Assembly (NCBI RefSeq): GCF_003385455.1
Contig: NZ_QNUF01000008.1
Span: 1 to 64,000, forward strand
Source of the DNA: Chryseobacterium rhizosphaerae
GTDB lineage: Bacteria; Bacteroidota; Bacteroidia; Flavobacteriales; Weeksellaceae
Length of the DNA stretch: 64,000 nucleotides
Direction: 5' to 3'
Position numbers and translations under genes: made by a program. This document shows, in pieces, positions 32,425 through 41,322 of the stretch (its first letter is position 1; every line of letters starts with the position of its first letter). A model generated the notes under the pieces. That model saw only the letters and a program-made list of their open reading frames with translations. It was not told the DNA's origin and made no database searches.

Positions 32425-34005
32425 TTACATCCTAAGTCTCTCCTCTTCCATATCCAATCTTGTCAGATAATGTCTTATATATTCTTCGTCAATATTCGGG
32501 TTACGTCTGTTTTCTTCCCGAAGCCAAATTCGCTGTTGCTCCAAAGTCTCAAAATAGATTTCTTTAGCTTCCCCGGAAAGCTTATGAACAGAATCTTCTT
32601 TGTCTTCCTGTTCCCAACGGTCCATCAGTTTGTTGAAGTATTCATTTTCATTTCTCCTCTCTTTATAGTTTTCATCCAGATACCTGAAAGCAACCCTGCG
32701 CATTTCTTTTTTCAAAAAACGTTCTGATTCGTCTTCAGACATATATCCTCCATTGGAGTCGGATAAATTCAGTTTCTTTATCAATGCCGGCAAGGTCAAT
32801 CCCTGAAGGATCAAAGTAACTAAAATGACCACAAATGTAATAAACAGGATAAGGTCACGATGAGGAAAAGGTTGCCCGTTCTCCATGACAACGGGAATAG
32901 ATAATGCCGCCGCCAGTGAAACCACCCCCCGCATACCAGTCCAGCCCATTAGAAATGGGGCTTTCATACCGGGGTCCCGGTCTGCTACATTGATGAAATT
33001 CCGCATAATCAATGTTGTAAATACAGCACCAAAAGAAGCCAGAAAACGGACAATAATCAGTACTGCTGTAACCAACAATCCATAGCTTACTGCTTCGGAC
33101 AGGCTTATTCCTTCTTTGTTCAGTCCTACCATAATTTCGGGAAGATCCAGCCCTATCAGCAGAAAAACAATTCCGTTGATCAGGAATACAAAGCTTTCCC
33201 ATACGTTGGAGCCTCTCAGTCTGGATTCTGAAGTTCTGAAAATTTCATGCCTTCTTACGGAAAGAAAGAGTCCGCCACTTACGACTGCCAGCACACCGGA
33301 AGAATGAACTTCTTCAGCAGCAATATACATGACATAAGGTGCTACTAAACTGAGTATGGCATCCATATTAACATCGGTGGGGAATATTTTTTCAATTTTA
33401 AGAAAGATAAAAGCCAGTACAACACCTATTCCAAGGCCTCCAAACACCATCCATCCAAAACTTAGTACGGCATCCTGCCAGATAAACTGTCCTGTCGCTA
33501 CGGCTACCATGGCAAATCTAAAAATAATCAGAGAGGAAGCGTCGTTGAATAAACTTTCGCCTTCTAAAACAGTGGATACATTTTTAGGAACCTTTACAAA
33601 TTTTAAAATAGCTCCTGCACTTACGGCATCAGGTGGTGACACTATTCCTCCCAACACAAAACCCAGGGCTAATGAAAATCCCGGAATATAGGAATTGGCT
33701 ACAAAAGCCACAGATATTGCAGTAAGGAAAACAACAATAAAGGCAAAACTGGTAATGATGCGCCGCAGTTTCCATATTTCCTTCCACGAAACCGCAAACG
33801 CAGCTTCATATAAAAGCGGAGGTAGAAAAATTATAAATATAAGCTCCGGATCAATCTTTATAGCAGGCAATCCGGGAATGAAACTGATCAGCAATCCTGC
33901 AATCACCAATATAATAGGATAGGCAACTTTTAAACGATTGGCCAGCATTATCGAACCGATAATCACCAGAACCAATCCTAAGTAATAAATAAAATCTTCC
34001 ACCAT
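32425..34005 (-). CDS. Na+/H+ antiporter, CPA1 family
   Basis: 526 residues from ATG 34005, where the first hydrophobic helix begins; upstream in-frame codons encode no conserved sequence. About 12 membrane segments follow, including FPGLPAIKIDPELIFIIFLPPLLYEAA and GGIVSPPDAVSAGAILK, which fit the ion-binding region of CPA1 exchangers, and GMRGVVSLAAALSIP. The C-terminal 110 residues are cytoplasmic and highly charged. It exchanges Na+ (or K+) for protons for pH and salt homeostasis. Confidence 0.92.
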   Translation of the reverse strand: MVEDFIYYLGLVLVIIGSIMLANRLKVAYPIILVIAGLLISFIPGLPAIKIDPELIFIIFLPPLLYEAAFAVSWKEIWKLRRIITSFAFIVVFLTAISVAFVANSYIPGFSLALGFVLGGIVSPPDAVSAGAILKFVKVPKNVSTVLEGESLFNDASSLIIFRFAMVAVATGQFIWQDAVLSFGWMVFGGLGIGVVLAFIFLKIEKIFPTDVNMDAILSLVAPYVMYIAAEEVHSSGVLAVVSGGLFLSVRRHEIFRTSESRLRGSNVWESFVFLINGIVFLLIGLDLPEIMVGLNKEGISLSEAVSYGLLVTAVLIIVRFLASFGAVFTTLIMRNFINVADRDPGMKAPFLMGWTGMRGVVSLAAALSIPVVMENGQPFPHRDLILFITFVVILVTLILQGLTLPALIKKLNLSDSNGGYMSEDESERFLKKEMRRVAFRYLDENYKERRNENEYFNKLMDRWEQEDKEDSVHKLSGEAKEIYFETLEQQRIWLREENRRNPNIDEEYIRHYLTRLDMEEERLRM

Positions 34006-34144
34006 TGTTTTTGAATTATTTGTAAACCAAATTATATCATTTCTGAAAAAGAAAATGTCTCCAATTTGATTTTTAAAATAAATATAAGCATTCAATGTGG
34101 AAATTTCATACTGCTATATAAAGAAATGTACAGCAGTATTTTTT

Positions 34145-34237
34145 TTAAACCAGTTTTTCCTTAAAGAACGGAATCAGTTGTCCTACAGCTTCATTTGCAT
34201 AATTTCCTCTGTCGTATAAGGACATATTCCCCTTAAC
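34145..34237 (-). pseudogene. C-terminal remnant of an alpha/beta hydrolase gene
   Basis: About 30 codons ending at 34145 read MSLYDRGNYANEAVGQLIPF followed by FKEKLV and stop. This resembles the last helix of dienelactone hydrolase-like alpha/beta hydrolases (LYD-x-x-x-YVxxAVxKLxxFF). No upstream part exists: the AraC stop lies 14 bases away. I read it as the tail of a deleted gene. It is short, so chance resemblance is possible. Confidence 0.4.
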
Positions 34238-34250
34238 ATTAATATAATTT

Positions 34251-35117
34251 TTATTGGTTTCTGAATACTTTGGGTGACAATCCTGTTTTTTTACGGAAGA
34301 ATCTGGCAAAATAATTGGGATAGTCGAAGCCAAGGCTATAAGATATTTCACTTACAGAAAGTGTCGTATTTTTTAATTTGTCTTTAGCCAGTTTTACTAC
34401 ATGGTCATGGATGTGATCTAATGGAGATTTACCGGTAAAATGTTTAATGAGATCGCCGAAATAATTGGGTGAAAGATTACTTTTTTGGGCAAAAAAAGCG
34501 ACAGAAGGCAGTCCTGCTATATTTTCGTTTTCTCGGAAATAGTTTTCCAGGTTTTTATAAAACTCGTCTATGACTTTGTGATAGATAGTGCTTCTGGTAT
34601 CAAACTGCCTGTCGTAAAAATCTTTAACATAGGTCAGTATTAAATTAACATAGGAGATGATTACTGTTCTTGAATAATGTTCTTTTTGAAATTCATTGTT
34701 TGCTTTTCTGAAAAGATCCCATAAAATTGTTTCCTCATCTTTGGTGAGAAAAAGAGCTTCGTGATTATTATAATGAACAAAGCTGTAGTCCTTGGCATAT
34801 CTTTCAAGGTATTTAGCATTTATCATAATGCAAAGCCCTGAAAACGGAGGGGCAATTTCCCACTCCAATGTATTCTGAGGGCAGTCTACATACATATAAG
34901 AAGAGTCTGACTGATCTTCCAGCAATGGATAGGAAACAAACTTAACCTCCATAGGCGGTTTGATTGCTAAGAGATAAAAATCTATTGTAACAGGATCAGA
35001 CTTTTGCCTGATATCTTTTTTATCCTGAAAATCTACAATATGAAGCTCATCACTTTTTAACCCGTCAACATTCAGATAACGGCTAAACTCCGGTATGCTA
35101 AGTATTTTTGTTTTCAT
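34251..35117 (-). CDS. AraC family transcriptional regulator
   Basis: A 288-residue regulator with an N-terminal sensory domain and a C-terminal pair of helix-turn-helix units (about 190-288): AFFAQKSNLSPNYFGDLIKH and ISYSLGFDYPNYFARFFRKK, the latter the classic AraC signature. Its sensory domain differs from that of the regulator at 670. It stands next to the hydrolase remnant, which may have been its original target gene. Confidence 0.92.
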   Translation of the reverse strand: MKTKILSIPEFSRYLNVDGLKSDELHIVDFQDKKDIRQKSDPVTIDFYLLAIKPPMEVKFVSYPLLEDQSDSSYMYVDCPQNTLEWEIAPPFSGLCIMINAKYLERYAKDYSFVHYNNHEALFLTKDEETILWDLFRKANNEFQKEHYSRTVIISYVNLILTYVKDFYDRQFDTRSTIYHKVIDEFYKNLENYFRENENIAGLPSVAFFAQKSNLSPNYFGDLIKHFTGKSPLDHIHDHVVKLAKDKLKNTTLSVSEISYSLGFDYPNYFARFFRKKTGLSPKVFRNQ

Positions 35118-35232
35118 TTTTACAGGGCTTCAATAATGGGGTAAAATTAGATTTTTTAGGCTATCCCATCAGGATACAAATTCAGGAAAAACGGATACAT
35201 TTTACTGTTTCTCTATGTAGAATAGTTATTTT

Positions 35233-35934
35233 TTAAGTTGCTAATTTATAGAGTACCAAACCAGATACCAGACATACAAGCATCAATACACCTCCCACTT
35301 TGAGCATGGAAGTCCAATACTCCTTTCTATCGCATGTAAAATCTACAGGATTGATACTGTATACAGAATAAATCCAGGGATTTATACGCAAGTCCGGTCT
35401 GAAGTGTGCAATTCCCTGTAAATACCTTCTCCGCAAAGCTTTCAGATTTTTTATATAGTAAGTATAGCCGGCATCCATTCCTTCAAAATCAACATCTACT
35501 ACATATCCTCTGTCATTCACCTGCAACATATATTGTTTGTTTCTGGGGCTGAGACCTACATCATATTCATCTGAAAAACAGTATTTTTCTAAATTAGCAT
35601 ACAAAACCTCATCTACACTGCCGTCAAACCTTTCATAATGAACTCCTTTGTCATCAACCACAATTTTCTTCACCTCTCTCTTTCTTATTTTTTTCTGATA
35701 GCGAAAAAAACGGTAAAGCAGAAACGCTACAACAGGATAATACAGTATTCCCACTGCTACCAACACCATTACCTGATTACAGAGTATAGCAGGCAATGCC
35801 AGAATTGCCAGAAACACGATCAGTAATATAAGTACCCCAAAAATTCTGGTCAGCCAGGTCATGAACCACGAAGGTTTAGAAATAAGGGGTGAAAATTCTT
35901 TCATTATATCCTCTTGCATCTGTTCAAGATACAA
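35233..35934 (-). CDS. Hypothetical membrane protein
   Basis: 233 residues with two membrane segments at about 27-48 and 54-74 and a third near 210-230. The middle portion is soluble and beta-rich (KKIVVDDKGVHYERFDGS), reminiscent of PH-like membrane proteins. The start is uncertain: in-frame ATGs occur at codons 1, 6 and 11, and a T-rich -7-like element overlaps the first codons, which favours the later ones. No family is recognised. Confidence 0.7.
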   Translation of the reverse strand: MYLEQMQEDIMKEFSPLISKPSWFMTWLTRIFGVLILLIVFLAILALPAILCNQVMVLVAVGILYYPVVAFLLYRFFRYQKKIRKREVKKIVVDDKGVHYERFDGSVDEVLYANLEKYCFSDEYDVGLSPRNKQYMLQVNDRGYVVDVDFEGMDAGYTYYIKNLKALRRRYLQGIAHFRPDLRINPWIYSVYSINPVDFTCDRKEYWTSMLKVGGVLMLVCLVSGLVLYKLAT

Positions 35935-36029
35935 AAAAAATATTAATATAAAAGAGCCACAGTAGCGTGCTGCAGCTCTTAATACAAAATTGAAAATAAG
36001 ATTTGTTCTACTAAAAACTATGATTAAAA

Positions 36030-37787
36030 TTATACGATTGTATATGTTTTTTCTGTAACGGTATTATAAGTATCGGAAATTATATTGTCTACAAACCTCC
36101 ATTCTGCCAGAGAACTTCCGGAAGTAAATTTCACATGCAGATATCCTCTTTTATAAAGGTTGGCATAATCCAGATCGTCGATCAACATTGAAAATGCCTG
36201 AGCCAATTCTATAGCTTTCGTAGGGTCGGATGAAATTCCCAGATATCCTTCAAGTCCCGGAGAAGATACGGAACTGCAGGCAAGCTCTGTCCCAATGTGA
36301 TTTCCCTGGGCATCTTTCAGTGTTCCCATCCACGCATTATGAGTATCCCCTGCCAGTACCACTACTTTTTTCCCGGCAAGAAGAGAATATAAGTGTTCCC
36401 TTTCCATAAAATAACCATCCCAGGCATCTAAGTTATAAGGTAATGTTGTCGTAATTCTTGCAATTTCCTGTGGGGTAAGGGTTGGATCCTGTTGTTTGTA
36501 TCTTGTTTTCAGAACAATCAATTGGGTAATGGTCGTCTGAAGTGCCAGCATGGTAGCCGGCTGTGCACTTCCGTGCTGTTTTATTTCTGCAAGAATCTGA
36601 TTAAGCAACATCAGGAGTTCAGCTGGGACCATCATTTTTGTCATGAGGATCTGCTGTCCCAAGACCTGCCATTTTGCAGTGCTCCCATTGATCTGAGAGC
36701 TCAGCCATGACATCTGCTCGCTTCCGATCAGTTTTCTGTTGGTGCTCAAAAAATCTGCTGTAAACTGTGCCTGATTAAAGTTTCCGGCGTTATCCAGATA
36801 ATCTGAATATTCCATTTGTTTATCTCTTGCAATCACCCTTGTATCCATCATGTGAAGGGAAACAATATTACCGAACTGAAAACTTCTGTAGATCTTCAGA
36901 TCTTTTCCTGTTTTCAAAGGGATATATTCACTATAAGCCTGGAAGGCAGCCATCTTTCTGGCCTGGAAATCTCCTTCATTAGGCTGATGATTTTCCGCTC
37001 CGGATTTGTAGGTATCATTCGCAAATTCATGATCATCCCATACGCAGATAAAAGGTTTTTTCTGGTGAAGAAGCTGAAGGTTTTTATCTCCTCTGTACTG
37101 TCTGTATCTTTCCCTGTAATCATTAAGACTAAGGATTTCCTTAGCCGGTTTATGGGCTCTGCCAAGTTGGTTGGTATAAGGGTTTGTTCCATATTGTCCC
37201 GGAGCGTATTCATAGATATAATCTCCAAGGTGTACCACTACATCGGCTTCAGATTGGGCAATAGCACCATATACATTAAAAAGCCCTGCAGGAAAGTTAG
37301 AACAGGAAACCACAGCCATTTTCACTTCGTTTACGGTATCTGTTTTTGAGGGTAATGTAAGGGTCTCTCCAACAACAGAGGCTTCTTTGGTGGTAATATT
37401 ATAAAATCTATAGTAGAATTTAGTATTTGATGGAATATTCTGTACATCAACAGCTATGGTAAAATCATTAACAGATGTAGCTGCTGCCTTGCCTCTTCTC
37501 AATACTTCTGAGAAATTGCTGTTTTTACTTATCTCCCAGGTAATTTCAGCATCAATACCTGTAGAGTATCTCGTCCAGATAATAATTCCCTCTGCTGTAG
37601 GATCGAAACTCGCTACTCCGGATTCAAAACCTGCATTTTTAAGGTCAGAGGGAGCATTTTCATTGACATCGTTAAAATCATTATCTGTACAGCTTTCAAT
37701 TAAAGGAGCAATAAAAATCCCTCCTGCTGCCAGTAGTGAATTTTTAAGAAATCTCCTTCTATTAATCGGGTTGTTGTTTTCCATCAT
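36030..37787 (-). CDS. PhoD-like alkaline phosphatase D, Tat-exported lipoprotein
   Basis: A 585-residue phosphatase/phosphodiesterase. The N-terminus has a twin-arginine motif (NRRRFLKNS), a hydrophobic stretch, and a lipobox-like LIESC, so it is exported folded by Tat and probably lipid-anchored. An N-terminal Ig-like PhoD domain (about 50-150) precedes the metallophosphatase core: VSCSNFPAGL, VHLGDYIYEY, VWDDHEFANDTY and LAGDTHNAWMG. PhoD enzymes hydrolyse phosphomono- and diesters using Fe/Ca and supply phosphate. The gene appears monocistronic. Confidence 0.93.
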   Translation of the reverse strand: MMENNNPINRRRFLKNSLLAAGGIFIAPLIESCTDNDFNDVNENAPSDLKNAGFESGVASFDPTAEGIIIWTRYSTGIDAEITWEISKNSNFSEVLRRGKAAATSVNDFTIAVDVQNIPSNTKFYYRFYNITTKEASVVGETLTLPSKTDTVNEVKMAVVSCSNFPAGLFNVYGAIAQSEADVVVHLGDYIYEYAPGQYGTNPYTNQLGRAHKPAKEILSLNDYRERYRQYRGDKNLQLLHQKKPFICVWDDHEFANDTYKSGAENHQPNEGDFQARKMAAFQAYSEYIPLKTGKDLKIYRSFQFGNIVSLHMMDTRVIARDKQMEYSDYLDNAGNFNQAQFTADFLSTNRKLIGSEQMSWLSSQINGSTAKWQVLGQQILMTKMMVPAELLMLLNQILAEIKQHGSAQPATMLALQTTITQLIVLKTRYKQQDPTLTPQEIARITTTLPYNLDAWDGYFMEREHLYSLLAGKKVVVLAGDTHNAWMGTLKDAQGNHIGTELACSSVSSPGLEGYLGISSDPTKAIELAQAFSMLIDDLDYANLYKRGYLHVKFTSGSSLAEWRFVDNIISDTYNTVTEKTYTIV

Positions 37788-37954
37788 TATTTTTTCTGCA
37801 AAACAACGTTATCTGATCAAGAAGGCTGTTAACTCAATTTTAATTATTCTTTATGGTTTTTTAAACATTTGTTTAATTCGAATTTTACCTGTTTCCGGAA
37901 ACGATATTATCTCGAACATTATTTTTCCACACCTATAATTGAAAATAGGATTAT

Positions 37955-39646
37955 TTAAGATTTTGTCAGTTTTAATTGGATCTGAAATTCATTAACCATT
38001 TTATCAAATACAATTTCCAATGAGCCTATCTGAAGATTCGAGGTATTTTTTATGATAATCAATGGATTTTTACGATCATCAACAGTAGAAGTATATTTTA
38101 GATCTTCATTATGGTCAATCTCCTTAATTATGTTCTGCAGGTACTTCTTCACTACACTTATATCAGCATCCGAATAGAGCGTAATTTTAAAAATAGATTT
38201 TGCAGGATACACCAGCATTTCGAAGGGCCTTCCCCTCAAAAACACACCATAAGAAATATAATCCTGATCTGCATACTGAAAGCCTATACCATTGATAAAG
38301 TCTTCCGGCTCTCCATTCTCAATTCTGTCATGAATCACTGCAAGATTGGCTATCAGGTCTTCAACAGACTGGTCACATTTATAGCAGTCTGTTACTTCAT
38401 TTTCCTTCCTGTTGGCATAATATTCTTTTGAATTTTTAGTATTCAATAGTGCAGTATAATACAAAGAACCTATCTGTCCGGGAAAGACAATCTGGCTTTG
38501 AAATTCTCCTTTTACCTCCTGAAGCATCTCAAGAATACTTATATCCAATGATTCTGATATAAGCTTTGTTTCTCCAGGCTTTAATCTTACCATCGAGTTT
38601 ACCGCACTGGAAATGATAAAACCGTTATACTCTTTAGGCTTAGATTTTAACAAGATGGAATAATTAATTAAAATGGAATCTTTTGTATTGGAATTGGTAA
38701 TACTCGTTTTGTAATTAATTTTCTGATTCGTAACATCTTCAGAGGACTCAAGAACTTTAAAATGGATATATTTATTAAGCTCTTTGGAAAGGTTTAAGAT
38801 TTTACGGGCAGTCCAAAGGCTCCAACTATCGTAAAAATAATTCCACTTTTCTGATTCTACATATTTATAGTAGATATCATTTTCTGATTTGGAAATAACT
38901 TGATTATAGTACTCGTTTTCCATATTAGAAAGAGGTCCATGAGCTTTTAAGTAAGCAATTAACCGATGGATATAAGCCACTTTCATTCCCATTTCAATGG
39001 CAATTGTCCTTTGGTAGGAATTGGCACCTCTTGCCAGATAATTTCCATTTTCCCCTAATGAAAAAAAAAGTTTCAATGCATTTATTTCGTTCTTTTGTAA
39101 TTGCTGATCAAAATTCAGGTCTTCCAAATTGAATTCAGATATATTATCCAATCCCTTTACTGAAATTTTTTTTATAAAATTGAATACAGGCTCAATATCC
39201 TTATAATCCTTGGTGTCCATAGCATTGTAACCCGCCACTAGATCGGCCTGGGTCTCATCTACTAAGAGCTGTTCCTTAGAAACAAGCGAAGAGTATCGTT
39301 TAAAGATTTCTTTTCCCCATTTAAAATACTGTTTTGCATGCATTTTTTCATGAGCAATAATCAGACGTATTAGAAATCTTTTGTCAACATGATCGAAATT
39401 TTTAATTTTTTCCAGAATTTCATTTTTGTTGATAATAACTCCATAATCGTAATCATATTGAATGCCACTGATATCACTTATCCAGATATCTGTTTTGTAC
39501 AGCGTTTCGTTCAGTTTAGCATTTTCCTGAAATACCAATATTTCAAAATCATCTTTTACGTTGGGTTTTCTAATTTTACCGGGGTCTATCTGTCCGAACA
39601 CAAAATGCTCACAGAATAGTAAAAAAAGAATACAGAAAAGCTTCAT
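37955..39646 (-). CDS. Secreted HExxH metalloprotein, hypothetical
   Basis: A 563-residue protein with a cleavable signal peptide (ends about residue 19, HFVFGQ). The zincin-type motif HEKMH occupies residues 99-103 (IIAHEKMHAKQY), and DETQADLVAGY at 130-140 can supply the third ligand, as in M48-like families. The rest (150-563) is unrecognised. It is probably a periplasmic or surface metallopeptidase. It begins 2 bases after the preceding gene's stop and is last of a three-gene cassette whose partners are a membrane protein and a secreted protein. Confidence 0.72.
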   Translation of the reverse strand: MKLFCILFLLFCEHFVFGQIDPGKIRKPNVKDDFEILVFQENAKLNETLYKTDIWISDISGIQYDYDYGVIINKNEILEKIKNFDHVDKRFLIRLIIAHEKMHAKQYFKWGKEIFKRYSSLVSKEQLLVDETQADLVAGYNAMDTKDYKDIEPVFNFIKKISVKGLDNISEFNLEDLNFDQQLQKNEINALKLFFSLGENGNYLARGANSYQRTIAIEMGMKVAYIHRLIAYLKAHGPLSNMENEYYNQVISKSENDIYYKYVESEKWNYFYDSWSLWTARKILNLSKELNKYIHFKVLESSEDVTNQKINYKTSITNSNTKDSILINYSILLKSKPKEYNGFIISSAVNSMVRLKPGETKLISESLDISILEMLQEVKGEFQSQIVFPGQIGSLYYTALLNTKNSKEYYANRKENEVTDCYKCDQSVEDLIANLAVIHDRIENGEPEDFINGIGFQYADQDYISYGVFLRGRPFEMLVYPAKSIFKITLYSDADISVVKKYLQNIIKEIDHNEDLKYTSTVDDRKNPLIIIKNTSNLQIGSLEIVFDKMVNEFQIQLKLTKS

Positions 39647-39648
39647 GG

Positions 39649-40257
39649 CTATTCATTTTTCATGTTTTTACATTTAAGGGCTTGCAATCCGCATATTAAG
39701 GTAATACTTGCAAGGGAAATCAAAATGCAATATCCAATATTTAAAACCTGCATATTCTTTTTAATTTCCTTTTCAGGCCATATTTTATATAACTGAGTGA
39801 CATCAGTAATATTTTCACAACTCTTAATAATCTCAAGATCCGGGATATCAGGATTCTTTTTTCTTATCGATTCGGCACAACTCCTTATCGCAACAGCAAA
39901 CTGATCCCCTTTTACAAATCTGGAGGCCTCTACCCCATCTGAAGAAAAGATGACTGTCTTTTTTTCTATCAGGTGATTATAATAAAAGAAACTCCCGATA
40001 AAAAGAATACCGAATACAATAAACATTATAAACCAGTTTCGGGCAAATATCCCTTTTGAATAGGTATACCCCAGAAATAAAAAAATGATTGAAATAAAGA
40101 TCAGAATGAAGTTGTAGATATTTCCACCGGCAAACAACTCAGTTTCTCCCTGATAATTAAATATACCAGGTTTTAAAACAAAAAGTCCAATGATCTGGAG
40201 TAATACTGCCGCAAACTGGACAATATTTTCTAATGTGGTTTTAAATTCAGTTGTCAT
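39649..40257 (-). CDS. Hypothetical membrane protein of the HExxH cassette
   Basis: 202 residues with about four membrane segments (near 10-30, 42-62, 72-92 and 178-198). A loop of about 80 residues between the third and fourth contains two Cys (IRSCAES, IKSCENI), likely on the periplasmic side. No family recognised. Its start overlaps the upstream gene by 11 bases. Confidence 0.7.
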   Translation of the reverse strand: MTTEFKTTLENIVQFAAVLLQIIGLFVLKPGIFNYQGETELFAGGNIYNFILIFISIIFLFLGYTYSKGIFARNWFIMFIVFGILFIGSFFYYNHLIEKKTVIFSSDGVEASRFVKGDQFAVAIRSCAESIRKKNPDIPDLEIIKSCENITDVTQLYKIWPEKEIKKNMQVLNIGYCILISLASITLICGLQALKCKNMKNE

Positions 40258-40975
40258 AAATCAGGTATTTTTTGTCCAGTACAATAGGAAGTATACAAAT
40301 ATCATTGGCCGATCTCCCGGCCGTCAGAATAAATTCTTTGCGATATTTCTTTTCTTCAAAAAATATTTCAATGATATTCTTTCCATACGAACCACTTAAT
40401 GACAATTCTCTAATATCATCACAGGGAAAAGAATTAAACTCTGTTTCACTAAGCTTTCTATTTTGGAATCCTACTTTCGTATATTTCAAAACAGCACATT
40501 TCAACGTATCTATTTTATTATTTTCTGATTTTAAAACAATAAATTTAACTTTACGGGAAATCGCACATTTAGGACATGGTTCCAACCCTTTTATGCTCTT
40601 TAACGAATCTAAATTGGCATTGTAGATCTCAAAATCATTTACCGTGCCTTTAATATATCCGGAAACATATGCCTTGTTAATATAATTAGCTTTCAGCATT
40701 GATAATTCTCTTGTTTCCTCAGTCATGATCCGCTTTCTTTCTACCGTATCTTTAATCTGAGAAATGAATTCGTATTCGTTTTGCTTTAAAGCAATTACAT
40801 TCTTTAGATCATAATTCGAAATGGTATTGTCTTTTAGGATATCTGATTTCTTTCCAATAAGAAAGCCTATATGATCATAATACATTTTCTTTAGCTGCTT
40901 ATTGGATATAGTGTCGGTTTGGGCAAGGCTGGGAAGAGAAACTCCCAACATGATCATTATTATAAGAGTTTTCAT
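40247..40975 (-). CDS. Hypothetical secreted protein of the HExxH cassette
   Basis: 242 residues with a signal peptide (MKTLIIMIMLGVSLPSLAQ, cleaved about residue 19). A CPKC pair occurs in the middle (LEPCPKCAISRKVKF) and a further Cys pair flanks it, suggesting a disulphide or metal site. No known domain. It is the first gene of the cassette 40975-37955. Confidence 0.68.
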   Translation of the reverse strand: MKTLIIMIMLGVSLPSLAQTDTISNKQLKKMYYDHIGFLIGKKSDILKDNTISNYDLKNVIALKQNEYEFISQIKDTVERKRIMTEETRELSMLKANYINKAYVSGYIKGTVNDFEIYNANLDSLKSIKGLEPCPKCAISRKVKFIVLKSENNKIDTLKCAVLKYTKVGFQNRKLSETEFNSFPCDDIRELSLSGSYGKNIIEIFFEEKKYRKEFILTAGRSANDICILPIVLDKKYLIYDN

Positions 40976-41322
40976 CGGTTTTATTTTAGTTTTTAGTTTT
41001 TTTCAAAAGTGATTCTGTAATCACAACATGATACTCTAATTTACACTTTTTTGTATATATAAAACAATAACCCTCTGATTTTTAATGAAATAATTTCATA
41101 GAAAGAAACAGAAAACTGCCCTGTTGGTTGGATGCTTACGTAAAAAGCAAATAACAAAGCACTCACATTATTCTGCAAGTGCTTATTTCATTGGGTTAGT
41201 TCTTCAATATATATTCCCCGGAAAAGTGTACTCTGTAAACTCTAGACCGTGGTCTACTGTATTTATAGGAAATATTGCATAGCCGTACAATTGAACAAGT
41301 ACATGCCAGTTACATCCATACC
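40976..41322. other. Intergenic region with hairpin
   Basis: 347 bases. A hairpin at 41158-41184 (AAGCACT...AGTGCTT) downstream of the TPR/AraC regulator is its probable terminator. An 14-base inverted repeat TAGACC-GT-GGTCTA lies at 41243. I see no gene. Confidence 0.5.

Noticed and set aside
41243..41256. TAGACC-GT-GGTCTA inverted repeat
   Set aside because: Short, isolated, and not near a promoter I can identify; likely chance or part of terminator-region structure.
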